Positions 10,840-22,018 of a stretch of DNA of 64,000 bases are shown one piece after another; position 1 is the stretch's first letter; every line of letters starts with the position of its first letter. The stretch lies in NCBI GenBank assembly GCA_036365145.1, contig JAEOAD010000032.1, positions 1,665,501 through 1,729,500 on the forward strand, given 5' to 3'. The position numbers were made by a program, and so were the translations under genes. Source of the DNA: Orientallactaga sibirica (taxonomy: Eukaryota; Chordata; Mammalia; Rodentia; Dipodidae). The notes beneath the pieces are model-generated. The model worked only from the letters and a program-made list of their open reading frames with translations. It was not told the DNA's origin and made no database searches.

Positions 10840-10993
10840 TTTTTGTTGTTTGTTTATTCGAGGTAGGGTCTCACTCTAGCTCAGGCTGACCTGGAATTCA
10901 TTATGTAGTCTCAGGATTGCCTCCAACTCATAGCAGTCCTCCTACCTCTGCCTCCTGAGTGCTGGGACTAAAGGTGTGCACCACTACGCCTGG
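10840..10993 (-). mobile_element. B1 SINE with 17-bp target duplication
   Basis: Complement of B1 from the T-rich tail ('gaggtagggtctcactctag') to 'gtgcaccactacgcctgg'. The sequence TTTGTGTTTCTTTTCTT lies at 10823-10839 and again at 10994-11010, an exact 17-bp target duplication. This indicates a fairly recent L1-mediated insertion. Confidence 0.92.
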
Positions 10994-11259
10994 TTTGTGT
11001 TTCTTTTCTTAAAGCAGAATGGATAAAGACAATCTTAGGGAGTCAATCTTTGCTTTGTGGCTCCTGAAATTTTGACCCTCATAGATTTCTCTCCACTTTT
11101 ACAATGAGTGTTCTCTTTAAATCCATCACTATCAGGAGGAAGGTAGTGAGAAGCTCCTGGTGGGTGAGAGACATGGTTCTAGACTTTGGAAAGAGCAAGG
11201 ATACTGTGTCTAAGTATCTATGACCCATCTTGTTTATTTGTGATTAAAAAATGCCATAG

Positions 11260-11764
11260 GGGCTAGAGAGATGGCTTAGCGGTTAAGGTGTTTGTTTGCA
11301 AAGCCAAAGTACCCAGATTCCATTCTCCAGGACCCACGTAAGCCAGCTGCACAAGGGGCACATGCGTCTGCAGTTCATTTGCAGTGGCTAGAGGCCCTGG
11401 AGTGCCCATTCTTTCTCTGTTTCTCTTTTATCTCTATCTCTGACTGCTTGCAAATACATTTTTAATTTTTTTAAATTATTTTATTTATTTTTGGAGAGAG
11501 ACACAGAGAGAAACAGACAGAGAGGGAGAAGGAGACAGAGAATGGGCGTGCCAGCAGTCTCAACTGCTGAGAATGAAATCCAGATGTGTGTGCCCCCTTA
11601 TGGGCAAGTGCGGCATTGCGCCCTTGCGTCACTTTGCATCTGGCTAAATGTGGGACCTGGAGATTGGAACCCGGTTCTTAGGCTTAGCAGGCCAGCGCCT
11701 TAACCACTAAGCCATCTCCCCAGCCTGCAAATACATTTTTAAAAATTAAAAAATAAAACTATTT
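11260..11764 (+). mobile_element. DIP-type SINE, split by a second SINE
   Basis: Head 'ggggctagagagatggctta', 'tctgcagttcatttgcagtg' and a CT-rich part, then the tail is interrupted at 11466-11726 and resumes to 'aaaataaaact'. Flanking AAAAATGCCATAG at 11247-11259 and 11765-11777 is its 13-bp target duplication. Confidence 0.92.
11466..11726 (-). mobile_element. DIP-related SINE, long variant, nested
   Basis: Complement orientation: 'ggagagagacacagagagaa', 'gggcgtgccagcagtctcaa', 'atgtgtgtgccccctta', an extra block 'attgcgcccttgcgtcactt' not found in the ordinary DIP copies, then 'aaccactaagccatctcc'. GCAAATACATTTTTAA at 11450-11465 and 11727-11742 is an exact 16-bp target duplication made from the tail of the host SINE. 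The long variant was therefore active after the host copy inserted. Confidence 0.93.
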
Positions 11765-11849
11765 AAAAATGCCATAGCACTGATTTAATAATTATAAGTC
11801 CTACCAGATCTCTAATAATTTGTTAAAAGTATGGGGAGGGGTCCCCCAT

Positions 11850-12190
11850 GTATTTGTATTAAGTGGCATGTGCACATGTGTGTTTGAAGTGTATATGTGT
11901 GTGTCTTTGTCCTCAGAGTTTGTGTTGAGTGTATCTGTTTGACCTACATGTTTGTGTTATTGTGCTTTGCTGTGTGTTCACAGTGAGTATGCTTGTGTAT
12001 GTGTGGCTTTGATATGTTTGTGTGTTTGTATGCATCTGCACTCATGCTTGCTGTGTGTGTTTGTGCTAGGCATGTGTGAATGTGTGTATGTAAGCTATCT
12101 GTGTGTCCTTGCGTTATGTTGTGTGTCTGAGCTAAATGTGAGCTTCTGAGTATGTTGGCAGTGGGATTGTGCTGGAGTGTATACGCCTGT
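11850..12190. repeat. Degenerate TG-rich region
   Basis: Interspersed tgtg words over about 340 bp without a long pure run. It generates frames of similar length on both strands (11952-12149 plus, 11944-12228 minus), as expected from low complexity. Confidence 0.7.
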
Positions 12191-12239
12191 GTTGTTTCAG
12201 CTGGGGTGGAGCTGAGGAGCATGCTCATTGACTTGAGTG

Positions 12240-13373
12240 GAAGAGAAGAATATAAAAAGATGGGGAGAGGAAACAGGCAGAGGTAAGGACCTGAAGTTGG
12301 GAAAAGAAGGAAAGACGAGGAGAAGGAGTGTTACCAATTCATTTAATCTCAAGAATAAGGTTGTATTGACCACTTAAGGAATAAAGATATATTTTAAAAA
12401 TGTCTTATAGCCATCTGGACAAAGTGACTTTCAGCATTCTTTAATTGGAAAAGTCTCCTTCCGTCACCTGGGATTCTAAGGGAGGGCAGAGAGGAAGCCA
12501 TATGGTCCAACCTTTTGATTCCCATTTCACATTTTTGATGAATGCATCTCAGAGGGGACATTACTGCCACAGGCAAGCTTTCTTTATGCTTTGGAATTTG
12601 CCTTCCAGCAGTCACATAAAGTCTCACCACTGCAAATTGCTAGGGAGCTCTGGGCTTCTGGAGTAAATAAACAGTAATTGGTAAGGAGGTTGGGCAGCAA
12701 ATTTAAACTATAGAACCAGGAAAATAAAGTGCCCAAAAGTTCAAATTAAAAAAAAAAATCATTGTTTTTTAGAAAACAGTGTATTGCTTCAAGACAAAGA
12801 GAACATAGTAATGGAGACTGGTATCCACGTGCCTCAAGGTCAAAAGAACTTGAGTTGTTATTCGTGATCATTGCTGTGGTCATCCTTACTCCAAACGGCT
12901 GTCTGCTCAGGACTGAGGCTTCATCGTGACTCCCTTATAAGGATAACGTCCTTTACATCTACAATATGCCAATGTTTGCAGCCAGGGAAACACACCACTG
13001 AGTCTTCAGATCCCAGTATTGGCTAGTGTCGGGGCAAACAAATGGGAAATAAAGCAGAAAGAGAAGAAGCAGCTCTGAGCAACTTCTAGAGCATTCATTT
13101 TAACAACAATTCACAGTTGAGATGTACCATGGCCCAGCATTAAAGCCTCGCCTTTTTGTTCAGTGATAGTTCCACTAACTCACGTGATGCAAAGGTTACA
13201 TAGTCCATAAGTTCAAACCCCATTCTCCCCTCTTGTGAAAACATACTTCTGATTTGTCCACCGCTGCATCACCCAGGGTCATGGAGAACACCGGACATGT
13301 GGAAGTTACTCAGAACTTTTCCTCGGATGAGTGATGCACTAGATGGAAAGGCCTGTGCTAAGGGCTGCGCATG
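12240..13373. other. Single-copy stretch, no gene recognised
   Basis: AT-rich DNA without a named repeat. Overlapping frames at 12394-12666 on both strands have no recognisable content. Confidence 0.4.
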
Positions 13374-13499
13374 CTTCACAGTATACAGAACAGGGAGACT
13401 TAGTCCAATGGTGAACATGTGGGGCTTTCCTCTGTTCTTCACAGTATACAGAACAGGGAGACTGAGTCCAATGGTGAACACATAGGGCTTTCCTCTGTT
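13374..13499. repeat. 63-bp tandem duplication, two copies
   Basis: Unit beginning 'cttcacagtatacagaac' at 13374 and at 13437. The copies differ at 4 of 63 positions by my count. Because 63 is a multiple of three, overlapping frames on both strands show a 21-residue repeat. That is a consequence of the period, not evidence of coding. Confidence 0.9.
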
Positions 13500-13987
13500 C
13501 TGGGCACTTCTAATAATGAGCACACCAATATTTTAAGTATTTGATGTTTGAAAATTTCCTATGGAGACAAATTTGACCATGTCTACATGAAGAAAAACCT
13601 CAGCTGCTAATATGTACACTCATGACCCAGAAGCAAAAATGCAAGTGTGATATGCAGTGGAGGAAGGCCAAATTCCTGTTTCTTGAGATAACAACACAGA
13701 TTATAAAACACAAGCTGAATGCATAGGCTCTCAGTGAGGAATAGAATCAGATTTCCACACAATGGAGTATACAAGCTACATCCGCTATATCCGGGATCAT
13801 TTAAGAGTAGATATTCTTATCTCCCTAGGATACTGATAAAGCCAACCACTCCACAAACAGTTCCACTTTACCGGAGAACCAGGCTGCACTTAGCCATTAG
13901 AGCAGCAGTTAGCATCTTTCTCAAAATGCCTTGCGAAATGGCAAGTGCACAATAGAAGTTACATAAAAGACAATGAAAGGGAAAAAG

Positions 13988-13990
<3 letters not shown>
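13500..13990. other. Single-copy stretch
   Basis: No gene or repeat family recognised. A 78-codon plus-strand frame (13719-13955) has no known domain. Confidence 0.35.

Positions 13991-14027
<37 letters not shown>
13991..14027. repeat. (TG)18 microsatellite
   Basis: Uninterrupted TG dinucleotides. Confidence 0.95.
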
Positions 14028-14029
<2 letters not shown>

Positions 14030-14216
14030 GAAGAGAGAAGTTATTAAACTTTGCAGTTCCCTGGTTTCTATTGAAAAGCACAAGAAAAAATGTTTTTCTA
14101 ATATATTAATTTCATCAATATATTTTCATTGCCTATAAAATACCTGCAATTATTAAATGTTCAATTAAAACGGGCATGTTATCAGTTTTTCATCCAAAAT
14201 GTCCACATGTGAATGG

Positions 14217-14224
<8 letters not shown>

Positions 14225-14274
<50 letters not shown>
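14225..14274. repeat. (TA)25 microsatellite
   Basis: Uninterrupted TA run, preceded by 'gtgtgtatat'. Confidence 0.95.
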
Positions 14275-14277
<3 letters not shown>

Positions 14278-14525
14278 AAATCAGGGATGTTATAATCCTA
14301 AGGCCTCTTCTGTCTCTTTCTGGAAGAACTTTTTAGAAGATCCTTGAAACAGGCCAGTGTCATGAAATTCTGGATCCACAGCTCAGAGGACCTCTGGCTG
14401 TTCTGATGTTGTAAGCTATGAGACTTGATTCTGCTTGTCTGGGATGTGACCCTCCAGAATATACACTTTCATCTCTCTTAAAAGTTATTTTAAATGTCAT
14501 CTCCATTTCCTCTGTTTTTACAATT

Positions 14526-14725
14526 TTTAAAATGTATTTTTATTTGGGACAGAGAGAGAGAGAGAGAGAGAAGGAATGGGTGGACCAGGTGTCTAGTCAC
14601 TGTGAACCAACTCCAGAAACATGTCCCACCTTGTGCATCTGGCTTATGTGGGTCCTGAGAAATTGAACCTGGGTCCTTTGATTTTGCAAGCAAGTGGCTT
14701 ATCCACTAAGCCATCTCTCCGGCCC
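14526..14725 (-). mobile_element. DIP-type B2-superfamily SINE
   Basis: Left end 'aatgtatttttatttggg' followed by an AG run; right end 'atccactaagccatctctcc'. The B-box complement is preserved as 'aattgaacct'. Confidence 0.9.
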
Positions 14726-16140
14726 TTCATTTCCTTTTAACACTCTCTTAGGTCTCAGGGTTAGATACACACAGCCAGGGTTGTTTGGTATTAAAGCATT
14801 TCAAGGGCCTTCTATTAGATACTATAGATGTTCCTCTATCATTGAGAAATCTAAATCACAGCTGGCAAGGAACTTCAGCTTCAGCTCACCAACCCTGTGC
14901 ATGTGGTGTGACATCACTCCTCAAGATTGCTACAGAGCAGAGACACGAAAGGGAAGTGCTTGCATCCATTAACAAGATGCTACCCAGGGGCTGGTGTGGG
15001 TTTTCATAGCAAGAATAGGAGATGTTGGGCCTGAGAACCATCTCTTAAGTCTGCCAACTTCCTGGGGCCTCAGACTGTGCTTTAACTATTCCTAAGTTCA
15101 CAGGACCACCACAATCCCTCATCTTGTGTCAAGGTTGGGATACAGTGTCAAGGAGAAGACACTAGATAAAGAGGTGGGCCACTTTGCTGTAGACTGGAGC
15201 GATAAGCACAGAATTCTGGCTCCACTTACTTAGCCCTCACGCATTATCCGTAGAAATATAGGAAAAGATCTGTTTAGAATCACTGATACTTGAAAATTCT
15301 TACACGATGTACAAGCACCCTTTCAACTTCTACTTGTTTTGTGCCATATGCTCGTTACGTCATCCCACAAATATATATTATCATATTTAAGTAAAGAATG
15401 AATACATGGATAAGTTATTAGGAATAAGTGAATGTGGTATGTTGTCTCCAGGACAGCAAGATGAGCATCAAGAAGACACTGATGGGCTTTAATAGTGGAG
15501 GGTGAAGGATAGGAGCACTGGGCATAACTCAGATATGAAGTTGAAAAGAATGGTAGCTACAGTAGATTAATTAAAGTGATTAAACATATGTCAGTACCAG
15601 ATTGGGAATTATCTGCCATTGGTCTTGAAAAACTTAAAATATTTAGATTATTATGGTAGAGATGAATATAAAAGGAACAAGGAATGAAGTTCTATAAATG
15701 GTAAATAAAGGAAAGAGAAATGTCACGGAGGAGTTGACTCTGTTAGCGTGCAGGACTTGATGGAGATGGGGCAATTTCCTGAGAACTACACCGTGGACAA
15801 TAAGGCGGCTAAATGGGACAGTTGACATTTTAGCTGTGAACAAGTTGAACTCAGTGTGTTACTAAAATAGTCAAGGGGCAAAGTTAAGAAAATTGACCAC
15901 TCACTAGAGAGTTTTGAGCTCTTGTAAAATTTGGGATGTGTTAGGCAAACAAATAGCAAAAGAATACCATCAAAGAATAAAACTCGAAGAGTATCGATTC
16001 CTATCTATCTACAGAAGACACATTCCAAGACGTTGGTACTGCTAGAAAATATAGGTAGTCTTGAACTCTATATTTTCTTATACATACATGACAATGCTAA
16101 AGTTTAATATACATATTAGGTACATTGAAAGAGTAATAAA
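14726..16140. other. Single-copy stretch, no gene recognised
   Basis: 1.4 kb of AT-rich DNA. Two overlapping frames at 14694-15009 start inside the SINE. A short minus-strand frame at 15643-15843 has no recognisable domain. Confidence 0.4.
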
Positions 16141-16330
16141 GGGGCTGGAGAGACAGCTCAGCAGTTAAAGGTGCTTCTTGCAAAACCTGACAGCCTGGGT
16201 TCAATTCCCCTGTACCCATATAAAGCCAAATGTACCAAATGGCACATGAATCTGGAGTTACTTCACAGTGGCAATAGGCCCTGGGATAGCCATACTCTTT
16301 CTCTCTCATTGCAAATTATAATTAAAAATG
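16141..16330 (+). mobile_element. DIP-type B2-superfamily SINE
   Basis: Head 'ggggctggagagacagctca', B box 'ggttcaattcc', and a short 3' part 'ttgcaaattataattaaaaa'. The CT-rich region is reduced. Confidence 0.9.
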
Positions 16331-17060
16331 TTTTTTCAAGTAATAATAATAACTAGTAATATATAAAAATGATGCTATACTGTAAGAAAAGATGTGTGCA
16401 TATCCTCTCTGTCTCCCTCCTTATGCCATGATGTTGATGGGACATACAGCCTGGGTACTCTGGGTAAAGAGATTATTTATATTTTGGGCAGGTGGAAGTG
16501 AGGCAATGTGAGATTTCATGTCACCACTCAACAATGGCAATGTACAATTTATGAGCTTTTGTATTTTTGGACTTTTCCATTGATAATTTATACAGTGTTG
16601 ATGGAAGGCAACTGAAACCACAAAAAATGAAATCATAGGTAAGGTGGTGGGCTATTGTGTTAAGAAAAGGAGAGAAGGAAGTGGAGACTCTCTGACATTT
16701 AATAGCTGAGAGATGTATGAACTGGCAAACAAGTAACCACTTTGTGAGAGGAAAGCTTGTGGAATGAAATATGACGGATGCCTGTGAGAAAGAAAGTCAC
16801 TACAGAAAGGGAGATTCAATGGAATGATGTTGAGACTTTGAGAGAGGAGGCAAGGCTCAGTGTTCTTTGCAGCAGAATGTGGAAGTGCATTGAAGTTATT
16901 GAATTGGTGGAATAAGGGATGCAATTGGATAAGGAAGGGAATGAAAAGATTAAAACTTGCTGGTCAGCTATTAAGAAATGGTGGACTGAGGGACAAGGGA
17001 TACTTATGAGACCAGTCAAGGGAAAATAAGGTAGGTAGCAATGAGCAAGCCAATTAGATA
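16331..17060. other. Single-copy stretch with a possible ancient repeat
   Basis: At 16555-16640 the order 'tatttttggacttttcc', 'ggcaactgaaacc', 'ataggtaaggtggtgggcta' resembles a common old mammalian repeat that I cannot name with certainty. No gene seen. Confidence 0.35.
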
Positions 17061-17279
17061 TGTTTCTTTTCTTTTCTTTTCTTTTCTTTTCTTTTCTTTT
17101 CTTTTCTTTTCTTTTCTTTTCTTTTTCTCTTCCCTTTCCTTTCCTTTCCTTTCCTTTCCTTTCCCTCCCCTTTCCCCCCTCCCCTTCCTCCCTCCTCCTT
17201 CCTTTCCTTCCTCCTTCCCCTTCCCTTTCCCTTTCTTTTTTTTTTCTTTTCTTTTCTTTTTTTTCTTTTCTTTTCTTTT
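17061..17279. repeat. 219-bp polypyrimidine tract, (TTTTC)n and (TTCC)n
   Basis: Only C and T on the plus strand for about 219 bases: (CTTTT)n, then (CCTTT)n, then a CCCTTCC-rich part, then CTTTT again. It corresponds to the expanded tail of the SINE that follows. Long low-complexity frames on both strands (up to 171 codons) come from this composition and are not genes. Confidence 0.95.
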
Positions 17280-17508
17280 GGAGAGAGACACAGAGAGAGA
17301 GGGAGAGGAAGACAGATAGAGATGGGCACACCAGCAGCCTCTCAGCTGCTGTGAATGAAATCCAGATATGTTCGCCCCCTTGTGGTCAAGTGTGGCATTG
17401 CACCCTTGCGTCACTTTGCATCTGGCTAAAGGTGGGACCTGGAGATTAGAACCAGCATTCTTAGGCTTAGGAGGCAGGTGCCTTAACAGCTAAGCCATCT
17501 CTCCAGCC
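17280..17508 (-). mobile_element. DIP-related SINE, long variant
   Basis: Same long variant as 11466-11726: 'ggagagagacacagagagag', 'agcagcctctcagctgctgt', the extra 'attgcacccttgcgtcactt' block and 'aagccatctctccagcc'. Its poly-A tail has become the neighbouring purine-pyrimidine tract. Confidence 0.92.
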
Positions 17509-19610
17509 TTAGAGATGGGGTTTTAAGAGAGCAATCATGGAGTGAGTGCAGCTTCACAGCGTGATCACGTCTGTGGGTAGATGAGATGTAATTCAAGAAA
17601 AGGGTATGGGGATGAGGCTGTCATGGTACAGAACTAGAGTAGTGCCAACATTTTAATAAAAGATGAGGTGAGAAACATTTTATCGGTGATAATAACTAAG
17701 ATAAGATGAATGATAATACACCATGTCTCAAAGACTGTATTTCAAGAACAACTGGAAATAGCAGGGGAAGAAAAGGGAATGATTAGTAGGAATTCCAAAC
17801 CACTTTCAAGACAAGAACATGGACGTCTTATAAAACACCACTCCACAAAGGCCTACAGGGTATAGGCAGCTTTCTGCAAGGGGATAATGGAAGTTCTCAG
17901 AAGGGAAGGAGATGGGAGTAGAGAGATATGGAGCTCTGCATTCCAGACATTATAGTGGAATTCCATGAAGAAGAAAGAAGTAGAGGTCACCTTGAGCTTC
18001 CATAAGGTACAGAATGTGAGCTGTAGAGGACTGTGGAAAAGAGGGGCAGCAGTAGAACTTGGAACAGAAGATGAAATTGAGTTGTCTCAGCATGTTTCTT
18101 TATGTCAAGGCTTAAGTTACCCTACCTGTGGGGTCCAGGCATCATAACATAACTGAACCACCGTGGGCTGATAGCAGGTGCTTTGAGTGCCTAATTGTGG
18201 GGCCTATGAAGACAGTGACCCCAGAAACGTTTGCTTTGTGTCTGGTCACTGTGTATGTACCCTATTGAGAAGTGCATGGAGTTATGGAAGATATGACATT
18301 ACATTTTCTGATATTGAACTCTTTAAAACTTCTATGCATAAGGCACAACTTAATGTCCTTAGTCCACATGATAGGGCTAAATAAACCTCAAGTTGCTCCA
18401 TTTTGTTGCTAATATGATCAATTTAAGAAGCTTATGCCTAGTGGTCTTGGGATCCATTCCCAATAATAATTAATCTGGATGAAACCAGTCCTCCTTTCTG
18501 CTAATTAAGCCATGCCCTTTTTTTTTTCTTCCAATAATTAAATGAAAAATCTTCATTAGCAAATTGTTACTAATCCAACAGTTGTGAAAAAAAACTATCA
18601 GGAGCATGGATCTCAAATGATTCACAAGGTACTATATTGGCAGCATGCATACTTTTATAATCACTTACTAAAGAGGGCTAGTGGTCGGGGTAGAGACATG
18701 CAGATGTGGTGGGGAAGAGGGATGACAACAAGTGTACAGCAGTATTTAAAACATGCAGTAAAGATGGGATCATCTCAGTGCATTCACAGCGCTATGACAT
18801 ATGCTGAGTCCTAAGTCTATGACTCAACACACACACAAGTATGATTCAGGAGGCGTGAAAGGATAACAGCCTACCTGTTAATGGTACTGCACATGAACCA
18901 TATGCTGATAGCTATGCTTCTCAGCATCTTTACACAGACCTTAGCTGCTGATTCCCCACCATCATATCCCTTTCTAGGGCTTGTGATGATGCTCATCTCT
19001 TTCAAGGACAAGAACACATCTCCCTAAAATGGCAAGCACCTGACAAATTACTAATCTCCTTCAAGGACTTCCAGGGTCTGTGGAATATTTTGTTTTCACA
19101 AAATGTGATAGGTCTGGGGGCACCCTCTGTCTCATCCCCTGGTGACTGAAACCAGCAGTTTAGGACTTCTGGGATCCCCCTTTTTTTCTGGTTAATTCCC
19201 TTCATAACAAAAGCTCAGATGTGCCCACAGAGGTGTTCTCAAGAAAAAGGTGTCCAGATAGGTTCTTGGGTCCTTGGCACTCCTTCCCTCACAGGTCTTT
19301 TCACCTCCAAGGTCTTGGCACATACAGATTATTTTGTCCTTCCTATAAGAAAATTCCAATGCTAATTAATGGGAGCAGTTCAGCCCTTGATTGGATATGC
19401 TAAGCTCTGGCTCAGCTCCTATAGTGGATGTCATAACAAAGGCTCCCTGGAGAGATGACCACCACTCACTGCCTGTACAATATCCTTGGTTTTCTCCATT
19501 TGTTTCTTTTAACACAGTTTTTAGGCAGGATAATTGTTCAGCTTCCTCAATATCTTACTCCCTTCTTGGTGGTAAGATAACATGATTTCAGTTTGGGGTT
19601 TCTTTTTTTT
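17509..19610. other. 2.1-kb single-copy stretch, no gene recognised
   Basis: Mixed AT-rich DNA. A possible polyadenylation-like 'aataaa' with 'cctcaagttgctcc' at about 18380 could be the end of an old LTR or retroposon, but I cannot name one. Frames of 60-76 codons show no known domain. Confidence 0.4.
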
Positions 19611-19839
19611 AAAGATTTGTTTTTATTTACTTATTTATGGGAGACAGAGAGGGAGAGAGAGAGAGAAAAAAAGACAGTGAGAGATTGAGAGAATGGGCAT
19701 GCCAGGACCTCTAGCCACTGCAAAACACTCCAGGCGCATGCACCACCATGGGCATCTGGCTTACATGGGACCTGGAGAACCGAACCTGGGTCCTTAGGCT
19801 TTGAGGTATGCGCCTTAACCACTAAGCCATCTCTTCAGC
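19611..19839 (-). mobile_element. DIP-type B2-superfamily SINE
   Basis: Left end 'gtttttatttacttattt' and an AG-rich region; right end 'aaccactaagccatctcttc'. The B-box complement is 'gaaccgaacct'. Confidence 0.9.
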
Positions 19840-21280
19840 TGTTTTTTTTATTATTTTTCACTCTGGAATGGCACCAACATTGGGACTCAGAGCCTACAGA
19901 TGGACATTATAAACTAGGGCTTCCAATCGAGCTCTCTCTACCCTATCCTTTGTTTCAGCTATAAAGACTGGGACTTGAGTAGCCATATTGTGACCTTAAA
20001 GATGGAAGTTATAGGAACAAAGTTTATAAAAAAAGCTGTGGTCCCCCAAAGCTGTATGGTGCCTTCCTGCTTTGGAGTTTTATGATGGCTTCTTAAGTGT
20101 GAGAAAGACACACACTTCTTCCTTGTTTATGCATCACTGATCATGTTTTAGATATCTCATTTTGTTGTTGTTGTTGTTGCTTTCCCATGAGGCTATGTCC
20201 CATGGCCTGGGACTGTACATGAAAATACCAAGGCAGTATCCAGGATTCTGGTGCTTGTACATGCCAGGTTCCTGGCTCTTCTGAAATACCATGTGGCTAT
20301 TTGAACAATTGCCAACTCTCTGTCTCTGGCATTGAGTGTTGAAGCAATTTCCTGAGTGGTTTTGAGACAAATGCCTTGATATTTCCAAGGACTGGCTTTG
20401 TGTCTGAGCATCTTTTTATATGTTAGGATACCTCAGGCCTTCTATTAATTGCAAATACAATCTGTGAAGTGGCTCATGCGTATTCATGATGAAATAAAAA
20501 TAGTCTTTTCAAGCTTTGCCGCTGTCTTTGAAAGTCTTCTAAAGCAGAGTGTGATGCTATCTAACGGACAAACAGCCAGCAGCCTGCCAGTACTGCTTAT
20601 TACCCCCAGTCTCCTTCGTGTTTCCCTTTGCATTCACACATCAAAGTCACTTCCAAAAGAGTCAGAAAAATGAAAGAAAAGAAGTGGCCATGGCAGCCAC
20701 TATATAAGTCTCTGACTGTAGAAATGGAAAGATGTAGGCACAGCAGATATGACATCACTGTTGCCAAGACTATCAGCCATGTTTCCTTCCGTGGTTTTTG
20801 CCTCTGGCTTTTAAGAGCTAGTTTTAACCAGGGCGTTTGGGGGAAGGGATGCTTGTTTTCCAAAACCTCCAGGAGGACACCCCCACCTCATCATGTAGGA
20901 AACCTAACCCTAACTACCAATGAGGCATCTGGACATTGAAGTTCATCTGTTCAAAGGCATAAAGGATTCATGTGCGTGGATTTCTCATTAATGAGTTTGT
21001 TTGTAGTATCTGTGCATGCCTTTCACGACAGCAGACATTTGATTTAGTGCTTGTACTTTGTTTCAGTGGCAACTGCTTCATGTCCACACACCACATGGCC
21101 AACTATTGTGAGCATGATGCAAGTGCACCATGCTGCTTATTCCTCAATAGCCCATGTGCTAAAGGCTGGGTCCCCAGGTGGTATGGTTGGAAGGTGGGGG
21201 GGAAACATTTAAATATGTGGCTTCCAGGGAGAATCTCTGATCATCAGGGATATACCACAAAGGTAATTGTGGAAGGTTGT
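19840..21280. other. Single-copy stretch, no gene recognised
   Basis: Includes a (GTT)5 at about 20163. Frames of 70-134 codons have no recognisable domains; the longest (20972-21376) ends in a CT repeat. Confidence 0.4.
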
Positions 21281-21282
21281 TC

Positions 21283-21335
21283 TTTCTCTCTCTTTCTTCT
21301 CTGTCTCTGCCTCTCTCTCTCTCTTTCTCTCTCGC
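21283..21335. repeat. (CT)n-rich simple repeat
   Basis: Interrupted CT run ending in 'gcacgcgctc'. Confidence 0.8.
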
Positions 21336-21409
21336 ACGCGCTCATGTGCGCGTGCATGCGTTTCACACTCCAGTAATAGCACACATATACATACAAAATA
21401 TATACAGAT

Positions 21410-21441
21410 TTATCTATCACCTATCTAGCAATTATTATCTA

Positions 21442-21488
<47 letters not shown>

Positions 21489-21541
21489 ATCTATCATCTT
21501 TCTATCTGTCATGTACGTATCTATCATCTATCATCTATCAT
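21410..21541. repeat. (TCTA)n microsatellite
   Basis: About eleven uninterrupted tcta units at 21443-21487 with degenerate tatc/atct flanks. Confidence 0.95.
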
Positions 21542-21812
21542 ATAAGTTCACCTAATAAATAGAAAGTCTGATTGTAACTTTAACTTTCATTTGACTGAAG
21601 CAAGTAAAATTACTAAGCAATACATGGAGTAACTTAAAACACATGTCACTTTCTGCATGTATGTTTGCATGCACTTCATATCATATATACCATCAATAAA
21701 ATGTATGTTATGATAAGATAGACATTCTATGTTACATGTGTGTGAATGTGTGTGCATGTGTGTGGTGTGTATGTGTGTATAAGAATATATCCGAAGTATT
21801 TCAAAGTATGTT

Positions 21813-22018
21813 GAGCTGGAGAGATGGCTTAGTGGTTAAGGTGCATGCCTACAAAGTCTAGGACCCAGGTTCGATTCTCCAGGTCCCACATAAGCCAGAT
21901 GCAGTAGGTGGCACATATGTTTGGAGTTTGTTTGCAGTGGCTATAGGCCCTGGAGAGCCAGTTCTCTCACTCTATCTCTATCTCTCTCTATCTCAAATAA
22001 ATACATAAATAAAAATAG
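21813..22018 (+). mobile_element. DIP-type B2-superfamily SINE
   Basis: Head 'gagctggagagatggcttag', B box 'ggttcgattctcc', CT region and 'aaataaatacataaataaaa' tail. AAGTATGTT precedes and follows the element, a probable target duplication. Confidence 0.93.

Noticed and set aside
16816..17449. Frames of 90-171 codons on both strands
   Set aside because: They come from the polypyrimidine tract and the attached SINE. Residue composition is low complexity and all frames are open together.
20896..20920. Interstitial telomere repeat
   Set aside because: Only about two imperfect ccctaa units ('cctaaccctaactacc').
21410..21541. CRISPR-like array
   Set aside because: Regular period is a tetranucleotide microsatellite; there are no repeat-spacer units, and the window is mammalian.
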